DNA from: JBNAVJ01 sp049700455
GTDB lineage: Bacteria; Bacteroidota; Ignavibacteria; Tepidaquicellales; Tepidaquicellaceae
Assembly: GCA_049700455.1 (NCBI GenBank)
Contig: JBNAVJ010000015.1
Span: 1 to 43,750 of the forward strand
DNA: 43,750 nucleotides
Direction: 5' to 3'
Below are positions 34,827 through 43,750 of this stretch, piece by piece. Position 1 is the stretch's first letter; each line of letters starts with the position of its first letter. Both the position numbers and the translations under genes were made by a program. The notes beneath the pieces are model-generated. The model had not been told where the DNA came from and did not search any database. It saw only the letters and a program-made list of their open reading frames with translations.

Positions 34827-35816
34827 ATGAATAAATCTCAGTTAATTAAAACTTTAGACAAGGCGAGCAAAAAGAAAATTTGTGTCATAGGTGACATAAT
34901 GCTGGATTTATATATGTTAGGTAATGTAAGTCGAATCTCGCCCGAAGCTCCTGTGCAAGTATTTGACCTGATACAAACAGAACCAAAACTTGGCGGAGCA
35001 GCTAATGTAAGCTTAAATATTAAGTCTCTTGGTGTTGAGCCGATTTTGATTGGAGTTGTGGGCGATGATGCGGAAAGTCAGATGCTTCGTAATTTACTGA
35101 TTGACTTTCAACATAATGCTGAAGGTTTGATAGTGGAAAAACACCGTAAAACAACCTGTAAGACCAGAGTAATTTCATCTTCACATCATTTGATAAGGAT
35201 AGACAGCGAAACCCGTGAGGAGATAACGCCCGAAACTCATAAAAAGGTAATGAAGTATTTTTGTGATAATCTGAATGAGTTTGATACAGTTATCATTGAA
35301 GATTATAATAAAGGGTTACTAACCAGGAGACTTATAAAAGATATTGTATCTGTTTCAAATAAAAATAAGAAAAAAGTACTGGTAGACCCTAAATTTTACA
35401 ATTTCTTTGAATATAAAAATGTATTTGTATTTAAGCCAAACAAAAAAGAAATTGAAGATGCTTTTGGGAAAAAGAACCTGAACGATGGAGAAATAGAAGC
35501 GCTTGGTAAAGAGGTATTAAAAAAGATTAAGTGTGAAAATTTAGTTGTAACTCTTGGTAATAAAGGAATGAAAATTTTTCAGGTTGATAAAGGAAAGGTA
35601 AAAATTAATTCACTTGGAACAAAAGCCAGAAAAGTTGCTGATGTATCAGGAGCAGGTGATACAGTAATATCCACACTTGGAGTATGTTTGACTGGAGGAG
35701 CCTCAGTTAACGATGCTGTTGCGGCTGCCAATATTGCAGCAGGACTTGTTGTTGAGGAAGTTGGCATAGTTCCTATCTGTAGAGAGGTTTTAGTAAGCAA
35801 TTTCGATCAATTGTAA
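34827..35816 (+). CDS. hldA: D-glycero-beta-D-manno-heptose-7-phosphate kinase (RfaE1/HldA)
   Basis: PfkB-family kinase for the ADP-heptose route to LPS core, 329 residues. Start 'MNKSQLIKTL', then 'ICVIGDIMLDLYMLGNVSRISPEAPVQVF' in two short stretches, the RfaE1 opening, 'LGGAANVSLNI', and the PfkB ATP-site motif 'DVSGAGDT' (272-279). The adenylyltransferase is a separate gene starting at the base where this gene's stop ends (TAATG). In enteric bacteria the two domains are fused as HldE; here they are split. Confidence 0.93.
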   Translation: MNKSQLIKTLDKASKKKICVIGDIMLDLYMLGNVSRISPEAPVQVFDLIQTEPKLGGAANVSLNIKSLGVEPILIGVVGDDAESQMLRNLLIDFQHNAEGLIVEKHRKTTCKTRVISSSHHLIRIDSETREEITPETHKKVMKYFCDNLNEFDTVIIEDYNKGLLTRRLIKDIVSVSNKNKKKVLVDPKFYNFFEYKNVFVFKPNKKEIEDAFGKKNLNDGEIEALGKEVLKKIKCENLVVTLGNKGMKIFQVDKGKVKINSLGTKARKVADVSGAGDTVISTLGVCLTGGASVNDAVAAANIAAGLVVEEVGIVPICREVLVSNFDQL

Positions 35817-36277
35817 TGATTGTAACAAAAGAAAAATTTATACCGATTAGAAATAAATTAAAACAGGAAAAACAAACTCTGGTTTTTACCAACGGTTGTT
35901 TTGATATTATACATCGTGGGCATATCGAATATCTTAATGAAGCAAAAAAATTAGGTGATTTTTTGCTTGTTGCAGTAAATTCTGATAGGTCAGTTAAAAA
36001 GATTAAAGGCGATAATAGACCCATTAATTCTCAACAAGATAGAGCAGTGGTGCTGGACAACCTGAAGCCGGTTGATGGTGTAATTATCTTTGATGAAGAA
36101 ACCCCTTATGAATTAATTAAGTTATTTCTTCCCGATGTTCTGGTAAAAGGTGGTGATTGGAAAGTGGAAGATATAGTGGGTTCAGATATTGTACTGTCAC
36201 ACGGTGGACGTGTAATAAGTTTATCATTTTTGGAAAATTATTCTACTACTGCAATAATTAAAAAGATAACCGGATAA
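35816..36277 (+). CDS. rfaE2: D-beta-D-heptose 1-phosphate adenylyltransferase (RfaE2)
   Basis: Nucleotidyltransferase making ADP-D-glycero-D-manno-heptose, 153 residues. The nucleotidyltransferase motif 'FTNGCFDIIHRGHIEYL' contains His33-Arg-Gly-His36; 'VAVNSDRSVKKIKGDNRP' and 'LVKGGDWKVEDIVGSDIV' are standard for RfaE2, as is the C-terminal 'ENYSTTAIIKKI'. One-base overlap with the kinase gene implies coupled translation. Confidence 0.95.
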   Translation: MIVTKEKFIPIRNKLKQEKQTLVFTNGCFDIIHRGHIEYLNEAKKLGDFLLVAVNSDRSVKKIKGDNRPINSQQDRAVVLDNLKPVDGVIIFDEETPYELIKLFLPDVLVKGGDWKVEDIVGSDIVLSHGGRVISLSFLENYSTTAIIKKITG

Positions 36278-36286
36278 GTTTAACAC

Positions 36287-39200
36287 TTGGCTAATAAAAA
36301 TAGTTTTCATATTAGTGATTCTAATCAGAGTAAATCCGGTGAGATGACACCTGTTACTAAAAAAAATCTTTTTCGAAGAACTCTCAAAGTTTTTGCTTAT
36401 GGAATACTTGTATTTAGTGTCTTGTTAATTTTGTTAGTTGCCCTGCTTCAAACAACATTTTTTAAGAATTGGCTCTTGAGCATTGCCCTTAATAAAATAA
36501 ATAAGGAGTTATTAACTAAAGAATGTTATATAGATGTAGGTTCGATTGAAGGAAACCTGATAACTCATTTAAGACTGAATAGTATTAATATAATTGTTAA
36601 AAGAGATACCCTTCTCAAAATAGATACTCTTGATTTGCAATATAGCTTGAAACATATTTTCAAAAGGAAACTTACAGTTGATGCTGTTTCTTTACTTGCT
36701 CCACGAGTGTTTTTTACTAAAGTGTATGATAGAAAAGGTAATCAACTCTGGAATTATGACCTCTTACTGAAAACGGAAACAATTGATACAACCAAAAAAG
36801 AATTTGACTGGGATATAAATGTTGACAGAATATTTATCACTTCTGGTGAATTTTATATGGTGGCAAATAAGCAGGAGAATAAAGATCGAACCGATATTAA
36901 GTTTCCAATTCTTAAGACTTTTTCAACAGAGTTACTATCACTTGTAAATATACACTTAGATGCTGGAGGAAGATATTCTCTAAATGATAAGGAACTCAAC
37001 CTGAAACATCTGACCTTTTCTTCTAATTCACCAATTGATGTGAAAAACTTATCTCTGACTGCAAAATTAATAAAAGGTGAAAATACGGAAGTTTCAGACT
37101 TAGAATTACAAACTCAAAAGGGAAATGTAACCATCAAAAGAGCAACTTTATATAACCTTGATTTATCAACTGAAGAATTTGACTATGAAAATTTGGGGAA
37201 TAAAAATGTCTATGTCAATCTTTCTTTAGACAAATTTGACTTTTCACAGCTGGTATTTTTCTTACCAGAACTTGGCTTTATTAGAGGGACTTATTCACTC
37301 AACTTATTAGCGGAAGGATTATATTCGGATTTGTCTGTAAGAAACCTTCTGATAAATGGAGGGAAAACTGAACTTAACATTGCAGGCAAAGTCAAAAACT
37401 TGAACAACCCTTCAAAGCTATTTCTTGATGTCAGTTTACGAAATAGTATCCTGAATTCGGAGGATACAAAAGTTCTTTTACCTGGCCTTATGCTTCCTGA
37501 TTTGAGTTATCTTGGCAGGGTAAAAGCAGATATTAAGTTTACTGGAGAGCCCCAAAACTTCCAGAGTCAATTTGATATATCTACAGAAGCAGGTGATATA
37601 AAGGGTTCTGGACGTTTAAATATTACTGGAAAATATCCTGTATATCAAGCTGAAGTGGAGACCAGAAATGTAAACCTTGGTTCAATATTAAAAGATAAAA
37701 AGTTTCAGAGTCGCATAAATTCAAAGTTTATGGTAGAAGGAACAGGCTTTGATATTTATTCGATGAAAACTTCCTGTATTTATACTGTGACTAATTCTGA
37801 AATTTATGGACAACAAATAATGGCTTCATCTGGGAAGATTGAGAATAATGGAGGGGTTATAAATTGTGATATAAATTATCAGTCAAATAGTTTTGCTACA
37901 AAAGTTAAAGGGGAAATTGATTTCAAGAATAAAGAAAATTTAAAATATAACCTAATAGGAGAATGCCAGAGATTAGATGTTTCTACAATTACAGGTAAAA
38001 TTACAGATAAAAGCAACTTGAATTTTTTATTTGAAGTTAACGGAACAGGTATCGGCATAGATAACTTACGTGGGAATTATTCGTTCCGGTTTGAACCTTC
38101 GCACTATCGAGATTATTTTGTCCCACGTTCTTTTGTAACTGCTTATTTTGAACAGGAACAGGGCTCAAGAAAAATCAAAATTAACTCAACTTTTCTTGAT
38201 TTTTTTGCCGAAGGAAAGTTTACGCTTACCAGTTTAGGAGACGTTATTATTCATAACTTTAATTATATTGTTGAGGATATCAATAAACGGTTTATAAGTG
38301 ATAGTATAATTTCAGTTTCCAGTTTAGCATATAACTCTACAAATAAAGGATATATAGTTTCAGAAGAGGCTATTGACTTTCGATATAATTTAAAGATATC
38401 AGATTTCAGACCTATTAATTTAATTCTTCGTGATAGTACTTTCTTATTTAAAGCTGATGTTGAGGGCAAAGTTGTTAATGCTAAAAATGATTTTGCTTTT
38501 ACCTTAAAGGGAAAACTCAGTGACTTTAATTACAGAGATTCAAATTTTGTATTTAAGGATGCTTCAGTCGGCTTAAGCGTTTCCAGGAAATTTAAAACTG
38601 ATACTATATTAGGCTATAATGTAAATGGGAACTTTAATTTATCAACTTTTGGAATAAAAGGTGATAAGTTTGATACTATCTCTGTAAATATTGCTCTTTC
38701 AGAAGAAATGGGTAGATTCTATGTCCTGGGGCGGAAGGATACAAATCTTACACTTAATGTACTGGGGAATTTAAAGTTAGAAGAGCGTAATCTCGTGTTC
38801 AGCTTTGATAGATTCAAGTTCAGGTTTCAGAATTATTCTTTTATGAATCCAGAACCATTATCAATTACAGCCAGATATATTGATAGTCTAAATACAAGAG
38901 TAATTTCCTTTGATAACTTTAAACTTACTGAATTACGACAGAAACTTGAAATTACAGGTTATTACGCATTTAATAATAATAGTGAGCTTAGTATAAATGC
39001 AGATAGGCTAACTGTTGCCAAATTGCAATCTCTCTATTCTCCTTTTATAGATGAGGATAACCTTATTTCTGGAAACATAAGAAGACTCAGGCTTAAATTT
39101 GATGGTACCTTACAAAATCCACATCTTTATCTTGAGATGAATACAGATCTTTTGAGTATGCAAAAAATAAAATTAGGAAGACTTGATGCTATAATTGATT

Positions 39201-40927
39201 ACAAAAATGAGTTAGTAAAGCCTGAAATCAGTTTTTATAATCCTAATAGTGAAGGGAAATTAGCAATATTAGGAGAGATGCCGGTGCGTAATTTTCTGAA
39301 TCAGGATAACGAGGGAGTTTCTGATAGTTTTCTGGATAATAATATTAATTTACAAGTAAAAGCTGATAACTTTCAGATTAAAATACTTGAACAATTTTTG
39401 CCTATCATATCATTTTTACAGGGTAACCTGTTTGGAGATATTGAGATGAAAGGAAAAGTACGAAAGCCTTATCTCAGTGGTAAAATGAATATTCCTAAAG
39501 GTTCTTTTGTCCTTGATATGACAGGTATGAAATATAACTTTAATGCAAATTTTGGAACGGAAGAACAGAAATTATTGATTGAACAAATGAATTTAACTGC
39601 CCCTGGTGAAGAAGAATATAAGGGGGTGCTTTACGGATATATTGATCTTTCAAATTTGAAATTAACAGATCTTGATATTGAAATTGCAGGCAGTTTTAAA
39701 ATACTGGATAAACTGGTCAGCAAAAATCTTATCAACATCTATGGTGATTTGTACGGTAAAACGGGCTCACAACCTCTCAAAATTCGAGGTAATAGTAGTG
39801 GACTTGATATGTCAGGAAATATTACTATTACAGAGGGGAAGGTATATATTCCACCTTATGAAAAGGAAGTATATAACATCTATTTTGATAATTTTAAATA
39901 CAAAACAGTTTTTGACTCTCTGAGTATAAATAAAGATTCCATTGCATTTATTACTAATAGGTTGCGTGATAGTGTTAAGTTTATGGAAAAACGAAGAATC
40001 GATCCGTTTGACTTTTATTTTTATCCTAAATCAGGTGAGGAGGGAACTGCCCAGAGGGCTTCAATTTTTCACTATAAAATTGGGGTACAGACAGAGCGCA
40101 AACTTTTTGTTAACCTTGTTATAGATGAAAAAACAGGACAGGAATTTTATGGAAATGTAATGGCAAACCTTATATTTGACAATTATGAAAACGATTCACT
40201 TCGCGTTAGAGGAAGAGTTGACCTTGAAGATAATTGTTATTATCGATTTTATAAAAATTTCAAAGCCTCAGGATATATACTATTTAATGGGCCATTAATT
40301 AATCCGGAATTATTTATAGATGGGAATTATACAACTACTATATCTGACCCTAATGATTCAAGGTATAGTCGAGAGGTTGAAGTGAGTCTGAAAGTAAGAG
40401 AACAAACATTGAAACCTAAATTAACCTGGGCTGTTTATGTAAATGGGAATTCTGTAGGTGGTTCTGACCCAACTGATGAGGCATTAAGTTTTATTATTTT
40501 TGGCAGACTGAAAGAGGAATTAAGTGCAGAACAGAGAATAAATTTATTTTCAAATGTTGGGGTAAATGTTGGAACATCTATCCTTTCACAGTATTTGACA
40601 AATACATTACAGTCGTATGTTCCCTTTCTACTCAGTGCTGATATAAACTATCAAGGGAGTTCTAATGGGAATCTGGTTACAGATACAGATATAAGATTGA
40701 CTGCTGAAATAGGAGGGGCGACAATTAGATTTGGTGGACAGGTGTTCAGAGATATTTCCAACACTAACTTTACCATAGAGTACCCCCTGAATAGAATTTT
40801 TAAATTGCCCCTTACCAATAACCTTGTAGTTCAGTTTGAAAGAATCATTAACCCATATTCTGAAACCAGAGGATTTTCTACAAGTAGCAGAACAGGAGGA
40901 TTACTCTTTTATAGAATTAAATTTTAA
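36287..40927 (+). CDS. TamB-like (DUF490) translocation/assembly module giant
   Basis: 1546 residues. An N-terminal anchor helix about 33-53 ('VFAYGILVFSVLLILLVALL') is followed by a very long region of regular beta strands with no cysteine-rich or catalytic motif, as in AsmA/TamB proteins that form long periplasmic hydrophobic grooves moving phospholipid or helping outer-membrane protein assembly. The C-terminal 400 residues ('GSQPLKIRGNSSGLD', 'YGNVMANLIFDNYENDSLR', 'VSLKVREQTLKPKLTW', 'DEALSFIIFGRLKEELSAEQ', 'FRDISNTNFTIEYPL') match the DUF490 domain. Start is TTG at 36287 (nine bases after rfaE2's stop) or ATG at codon 20 (36344). Probable functional partner: an Omp85 protein such as that at 14059-16083. 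Same strand as heptose genes and RNase R. Confidence 0.88.
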   Translation: MANKNSFHISDSNQSKSGEMTPVTKKNLFRRTLKVFAYGILVFSVLLILLVALLQTTFFKNWLLSIALNKINKELLTKECYIDVGSIEGNLITHLRLNSINIIVKRDTLLKIDTLDLQYSLKHIFKRKLTVDAVSLLAPRVFFTKVYDRKGNQLWNYDLLLKTETIDTTKKEFDWDINVDRIFITSGEFYMVANKQENKDRTDIKFPILKTFSTELLSLVNIHLDAGGRYSLNDKELNLKHLTFSSNSPIDVKNLSLTAKLIKGENTEVSDLELQTQKGNVTIKRATLYNLDLSTEEFDYENLGNKNVYVNLSLDKFDFSQLVFFLPELGFIRGTYSLNLLAEGLYSDLSVRNLLINGGKTELNIAGKVKNLNNPSKLFLDVSLRNSILNSEDTKVLLPGLMLPDLSYLGRVKADIKFTGEPQNFQSQFDISTEAGDIKGSGRLNITGKYPVYQAEVETRNVNLGSILKDKKFQSRINSKFMVEGTGFDIYSMKTSCIYTVTNSEIYGQQIMASSGKIENNGGVINCDINYQSNSFATKVKGEIDFKNKENLKYNLIGECQRLDVSTITGKITDKSNLNFLFEVNGTGIGIDNLRGNYSFRFEPSHYRDYFVPRSFVTAYFEQEQGSRKIKINSTFLDFFAEGKFTLTSLGDVIIHNFNYIVEDINKRFISDSIISVSSLAYNSTNKGYIVSEEAIDFRYNLKISDFRPINLILRDSTFLFKADVEGKVVNAKNDFAFTLKGKLSDFNYRDSNFVFKDASVGLSVSRKFKTDTILGYNVNGNFNLSTFGIKGDKFDTISVNIALSEEMGRFYVLGRKDTNLTLNVLGNLKLEERNLVFSFDRFKFRFQNYSFMNPEPLSITARYIDSLNTRVISFDNFKLTELRQKLEITGYYAFNNNSELSINADRLTVAKLQSLYSPFIDEDNLISGNIRRLRLKFDGTLQNPHLYLEMNTDLLSMQKIKLGRLDAIIDYKNELVKPEISFYNPNSEGKLAILGEMPVRNFLNQDNEGVSDSFLDNNINLQVKADNFQIKILEQFLPIISFLQGNLFGDIEMKGKVRKPYLSGKMNIPKGSFVLDMTGMKYNFNANFGTEEQKLLIEQMNLTAPGEEEYKGVLYGYIDLSNLKLTDLDIEIAGSFKILDKLVSKNLINIYGDLYGKTGSQPLKIRGNSSGLDMSGNITITEGKVYIPPYEKEVYNIYFDNFKYKTVFDSLSINKDSIAFITNRLRDSVKFMEKRRIDPFDFYFYPKSGEEGTAQRASIFHYKIGVQTERKLFVNLVIDEKTGQEFYGNVMANLIFDNYENDSLRVRGRVDLEDNCYYRFYKNFKASGYILFNGPLINPELFIDGNYTTTISDPNDSRYSREVEVSLKVREQTLKPKLTWAVYVNGNSVGGSDPTDEALSFIIFGRLKEELSAEQRINLFSNVGVNVGTSILSQYLTNTLQSYVPFLLSADINYQGSSNGNLVTDTDIRLTAEIGGATIRFGGQVFRDISNTNFTIEYPLNRIFKLPLTNNLVVQFERIINPYSETRGFSTSSRTGGLLFYRIKF

Positions 40928-40930
40928 AGC

Positions 40931-43069
40931 TTGAAATCAAATCAAAAGCTCCAACAGGAAATTTTATCTCTCCTGAAAAGAACAAAAAGACTTACTGTAC
41001 GGCAGATTGCCAGTATATTATCTTTTCCCAAAAACAAGAGTGTAATGCTTAAAGATAGTCTTAGGGCTTTACAGAGAAATGCATTAATTAAAAAAGAAGG
41101 CAAATTTTATCTTCTCAAAGATAGGCTACAGGTTCAAGAAGGTTATGTGGACCTTGATGAGCGAGGGCGCCTTGTAATACGTTCCAAAGATACAGATGAA
41201 ATTATAACAAGAGATTTTGATAAAGAACAAACAAAAGTAGGAGATATTGTTAGACTTTCAGCCGATTCAGGTAGAAAATCAATCAGGGTAAAGGAAGTTA
41301 TAAATCGAGAAATGAAATTTGTTGTTGGCAGATTTTATAATGACAAATATCTATCGTTTGTTAGTCCCGATTCAAAAATTATTAAGAAAGATATTTATAT
41401 TGCCCACGAAAATATCGCTCAAGCTAAAGCAGGGGATAAAGTAGTGTGTGAAATTTTAAATCCTGAAGACATTACTACCGGGGCTGATAATCTTGAAGGG
41501 AAAATTGTAGAAGTGCTTGGTAAAAGCGGAGAAATGTCAGCTGAGATTAAATCAGTTTTAGTTAAATACGGATTTAATACATTATTTCCCAGGACTGTTT
41601 TAAATGAAGCAAATAACATTTATAAAAAAGCATCAATTCAAAACAACAGACTTGACCTGCGTAATCTTGTATGTTTTACCATAGATCCTGAAGATGCAAA
41701 AGATTTTGATGATGCTATTTCAGTAATAGAAGACTCTTATAATCACTATGTCATAGGAGTTCACATTGCCGATGTTTCCCACTATGTTAAGGAGGGGTCA
41801 TCAATTGATAGAGAAGCTCTTAGAAGAGGAACAAGTGTTTATTTACTTGATACAGTTAATCCTATGTTGCCTGAAGTACTTTCAAATGGGATTTGTTCTT
41901 TAAAGGAAAATGAAGATCGACTCTGTATATCTGTAATTATAAAAGTGAACGAAAAGTTTGAGATTAAGGAGTATGAAATTACAAAGTCTATAATAAATAG
42001 TAAAAAAAGATTTACTTATGAAGAAGTAGAGGAAATAATAAAAAAGAAAAAGGGTAAATTTGCAAAGGATATTTTACTGCTGAATAAAATTGCTCGAGAA
42101 ATGACCAAGCGACGGATTGAAGAAGGTAGTCTTGATTTTTATTCACCAGAGGTAAAATTCTTTTTCGATAAAGATGGCAAAATCGCAGATATTAAAATTA
42201 AAGAGCGTTTGCAATCTATGAGGCTTGTGGAAGAATTAATGTTGCTTGCTAATAAATGTGTTACGGAATTTGTTGTGAAACTTTCTGAAAAATATCGGAA
42301 ACAATTACCTTTTATATATCGTGTCCATGATGATCCTGATCAAGAAAAGTTAGAGCGCGTTTCTGAATTTATCAGACAGTTTGGTTTTAAGGCGGATTTG
42401 AAAAACAAAGATGCCGTACAGTTATTATTGAAAAATGTTGAAAATCACCCGGCAGGAGTGATAATTAATGATTTATTAATCAGGGCAATGGCTAAAGCCA
42501 AATATACCCCTGTCAATATTGGACACTATGGACTTGGTTTTAAAAATTATACTCATTTCACTTCTCCTATACGAAGATATCCTGACCTTGTTGTTCATCG
42601 TTTAATAGAACTCTATTTAAAATTTTCCCAAACTCCGAAGGATAAAAAAGTATTGGAGAAAATTAGTTCATATAGAAAAGTTCTCAAAGATATATGTAAA
42701 CATAGTTCTTTTATGGAACAACAAGCAGTCAGTGCTGAACGCGAGACCACCAAGCTCAAGCAGATTGAATTTATGTCATCGAAAGTCGGCAATTCATTTG
42801 AGGGAATTATATCGGGGATGGTCGAATATGGGATGTTTGTTGAACTGATAGATTATCTGGTTGAGGGTATGATTAGATTTAGAGATGTTACCGATGATTA
42901 TTACATATATGATTCAGCTAATTATTGTGCTGTTGGAACAAAGACTGGTAGAATTTTTAGGGCGGGAGATAAAGTACGGGTGATTTTAGTTTCAGCTGAT
43001 ATAGAAACCCGCAAACTGGATTTTGTTCTTGCTGATGAGAAAAAACGAAAGAGTAAGCTTAGAAAGTAA
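40931..43069 (+). CDS. rnr: Ribonuclease R
   Basis: 3'-5' exoribonuclease for structured RNA, 712 residues. N-terminal winged-helix segment (about 10-65: 'KRLTVRQIASILSFPKNKS'), cold-shock-like domains (70-190), the RNB catalytic domain with Asp ligands in 'TIDPEDAKDFDDAISV' (D252, D258, D260, D261), 'YVKEGSSIDREALRRGTSVYL', 'HYGLGFKNYTHFTSPIRRYPD', and a C-terminal S1 domain ('FEGIISGMVEYGMFVELID') with a basic tail. The TTG at 40931 is the only possible start covering the winged helix: the upstream in-frame codon is the stop of the TamB-like gene and the next Met is at residue 39. Confidence 0.95.
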   Translation: MKSNQKLQQEILSLLKRTKRLTVRQIASILSFPKNKSVMLKDSLRALQRNALIKKEGKFYLLKDRLQVQEGYVDLDERGRLVIRSKDTDEIITRDFDKEQTKVGDIVRLSADSGRKSIRVKEVINREMKFVVGRFYNDKYLSFVSPDSKIIKKDIYIAHENIAQAKAGDKVVCEILNPEDITTGADNLEGKIVEVLGKSGEMSAEIKSVLVKYGFNTLFPRTVLNEANNIYKKASIQNNRLDLRNLVCFTIDPEDAKDFDDAISVIEDSYNHYVIGVHIADVSHYVKEGSSIDREALRRGTSVYLLDTVNPMLPEVLSNGICSLKENEDRLCISVIIKVNEKFEIKEYEITKSIINSKKRFTYEEVEEIIKKKKGKFAKDILLLNKIAREMTKRRIEEGSLDFYSPEVKFFFDKDGKIADIKIKERLQSMRLVEELMLLANKCVTEFVVKLSEKYRKQLPFIYRVHDDPDQEKLERVSEFIRQFGFKADLKNKDAVQLLLKNVENHPAGVIINDLLIRAMAKAKYTPVNIGHYGLGFKNYTHFTSPIRRYPDLVVHRLIELYLKFSQTPKDKKVLEKISSYRKVLKDICKHSSFMEQQAVSAERETTKLKQIEFMSSKVGNSFEGIISGMVEYGMFVELIDYLVEGMIRFRDVTDDYYIYDSANYCAVGTKTGRIFRAGDKVRVILVSADIETRKLDFVLADEKKRKSKLRK

Positions 43070-43174
43070 TTAGAAATTATATATTTTACCCTAAGAGATG
43101 TAATAAGCTGGCATATCTGACAATCATATATTTGTATCTATTTCTCTTTTGTAATAAGAGGGGTATAAATTTCA

Positions 43175-43205
43175 TTGACTTTAAAGTTAAAAACTGATAA
43201 CTTTG
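43175..43205 (+). promoter_or_regulatory. Candidate promoter of the rplM-rpsI operon
   Basis: TTGACT (43175-43180), a 17-base spacer, then TAACTT (43198-43203). It continues as TAACTTTG, which fits the FCB-group TAnnTTTG consensus. The L13 ATG begins about 20 bases further on (43225), leaving a very short leader without a clear Shine-Dalgarno. Confidence 0.55.
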
Positions 43206-43224
43206 TAGTTTAAGTTTAATTTAT

Positions 43225-43680
43225 ATGAAGACAGCTATAAGCAAATCAATACGGACAACTAAATTTGCAACATCACGAGATAACCCTCGTAAATGGGTAT
43301 TATTTGATGCTGAAAACAAAATTTTAGGACGACTTGCCAGTGAAATAGCAAAAAGGATAAGAGGTAAACATAATCCTCAATTTACTCCAAATGCTGATGT
43401 GGGAGATTGGGTTATTGTAATAAATGCTGAGAAAGTAAAGGTTACAGGGAAACGTGTAGAGCTTAAAGATTATAAGAGACATTCTTTATATCCCGGTGGT
43501 CAAAAAATTACAACATTCAAAGAGTTGATTCAAACAAAGCCGGAACGGGTAATAGAACTTGCTGTTAAAAGAATGTTGCCAAAAAACAGATTAGGAAAAA
43601 CACTAATTAAAAAACTTAAAGTATATAGAGGTCCTGAACATCCACATACTGCTCAGAAACCTGAATTAATAAATTTTTGA
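43225..43680 (+). CDS. rplM: Large ribosomal subunit protein uL13
   Basis: 151-residue ribosomal protein. 'WVLFDAENKILGRLASEIAKRIRGK', in two parts, 'NADVGDWVIVINAEKVKVTGK', 'YKRHSLYPGG', 'KRMLPKNRLGKTLIKKLKVY' and 'GPEHPHTAQKPELINF' are diagnostic. Order L13 then S9 is nearly universal in bacteria. The S9 start codon is 22 bases downstream. Confidence 0.97.
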   Translation: MKTAISKSIRTTKFATSRDNPRKWVLFDAENKILGRLASEIAKRIRGKHNPQFTPNADVGDWVIVINAEKVKVTGKRVELKDYKRHSLYPGGQKITTFKELIQTKPERVIELAVKRMLPKNRLGKTLIKKLKVYRGPEHPHTAQKPELINF

Positions 43681-43702
43681 ACTTAAAAGGGAATGATAAG
43701 AA

Positions 43703-43750
43703 ATGACGGGTAAAACATCAGTATATGTAGGAAGACGCAAAACTGCGGTA
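43703..43750 (+). CDS. rpsI: Small ribosomal subunit protein uS9, 5' end only
   Basis: ATG at 43703 opens 16 codons reading MTGKTSVYVGRRKTAV up to the right edge. 'YVGRRKTAVA' is the characteristic S9 opening and L13 lies immediately upstream. An AAGG/GGGA-like Shine-Dalgarno sits about 12 bases before the ATG. Confidence 0.9.
   Translation, partial: MTGKTSVYVGRRKTAV

Noticed and set aside
43070..43174. L13 autoregulatory leader RNA upstream of rplM
   Set aside because: Weak TACCC/GGGTA pairing and a TGTAATAAG direct repeat are present, but the best promoter lies downstream of them at 43175, so they would not be transcribed into the rplM message.
1..43750. CRISPR array, insertion sequence or toxin-antitoxin pair
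   Set aside because: No spaced direct repeats, transposase motifs or small paired genes of that type were seen in any frame.

Overview
The window is AT-rich, gene-dense bacterial chromosome. Several signs point to the Bacteroidota/Chlorobiota/Ignavibacteriota (FCB) side of the tree, probably an Ignavibacteria-like organism (inference, no database search). They are a type IX secretion C-terminal sorting domain with its 'YQNFPNPFN' signature, a second decayed copy of that domain, an elongator-type tRNA-Met without encoded CCA, an HprK without PTS genes nearby, many genes with weak or no Shine-Dalgarno, and a DUF4783-type protein. It is a mostly Gram-negative housekeeping and envelope region. 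No CRISPR array, phage structural gene, transposase or rRNA was seen.

Layout. 1-5932: a leftward TetR-TolC-adaptor-RND efflux operon, with a perfect 13-bp inverted repeat just upstream of tetR; the RND gene runs off the left edge. 5985-6783: tRNA-Met(CAT) and a LexA/CI-like S24 repressor. 6945-12942 (rightward): a small exported protein, a 1369-residue NtrY-like sensor kinase with two sensory modules, and an Ig-like lipoprotein. 12911-17819 (leftward): DNA polymerase III delta', a BamA/TamA-like porin, a DUF2795 protein, HPr kinase and short HPF. 18000-21624 (rightward): a DUF2085 membrane protein, an unknown membrane protein, a PHP phosphoesterase and PurF, closed by a strong bidirectional terminator.

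21675-26282 (leftward in the order hutH, small pore-like protein, MFS transporter, octaheme cytochrome c) is the most unusual neighbourhood. The HutH-family lyase carries Ala-Cys-Gly where the MIO cofactor is normally made from Ala-Ser-Gly. 26518-28810 holds a T9SS-exported DUF2341/FN3 protein whose well-formed ATG and signal peptide are out of frame with its body. A decayed second T9SS protein (Ycf48/BNR-like remnant plus sorting domain) follows it. 28865-31262 (leftward): an orphan FecCD-type permease and MnmE. 31299-43750 (rightward): a histidine kinase, a GT-C glycosyltransferase, split heptose kinase and adenylyltransferase genes, a TamB-like giant, RNase R, and the start of the L13-S9 ribosomal operon.

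Functional reading: much of the window serves the outer membrane (efflux, BamA/TamA-like plus TamB-like, heptose for LPS, membrane glycosyltransferase, lipoproteins, T9SS cargo) and signalling (two kinases without adjacent response regulators, HprK, a self-cleaving repressor). No complete, obviously new system is proven. The best candidates for follow-up are the hutH-pore-MFS-octaheme cluster with its variant MIO triad, and the giant two-sensor kinase.
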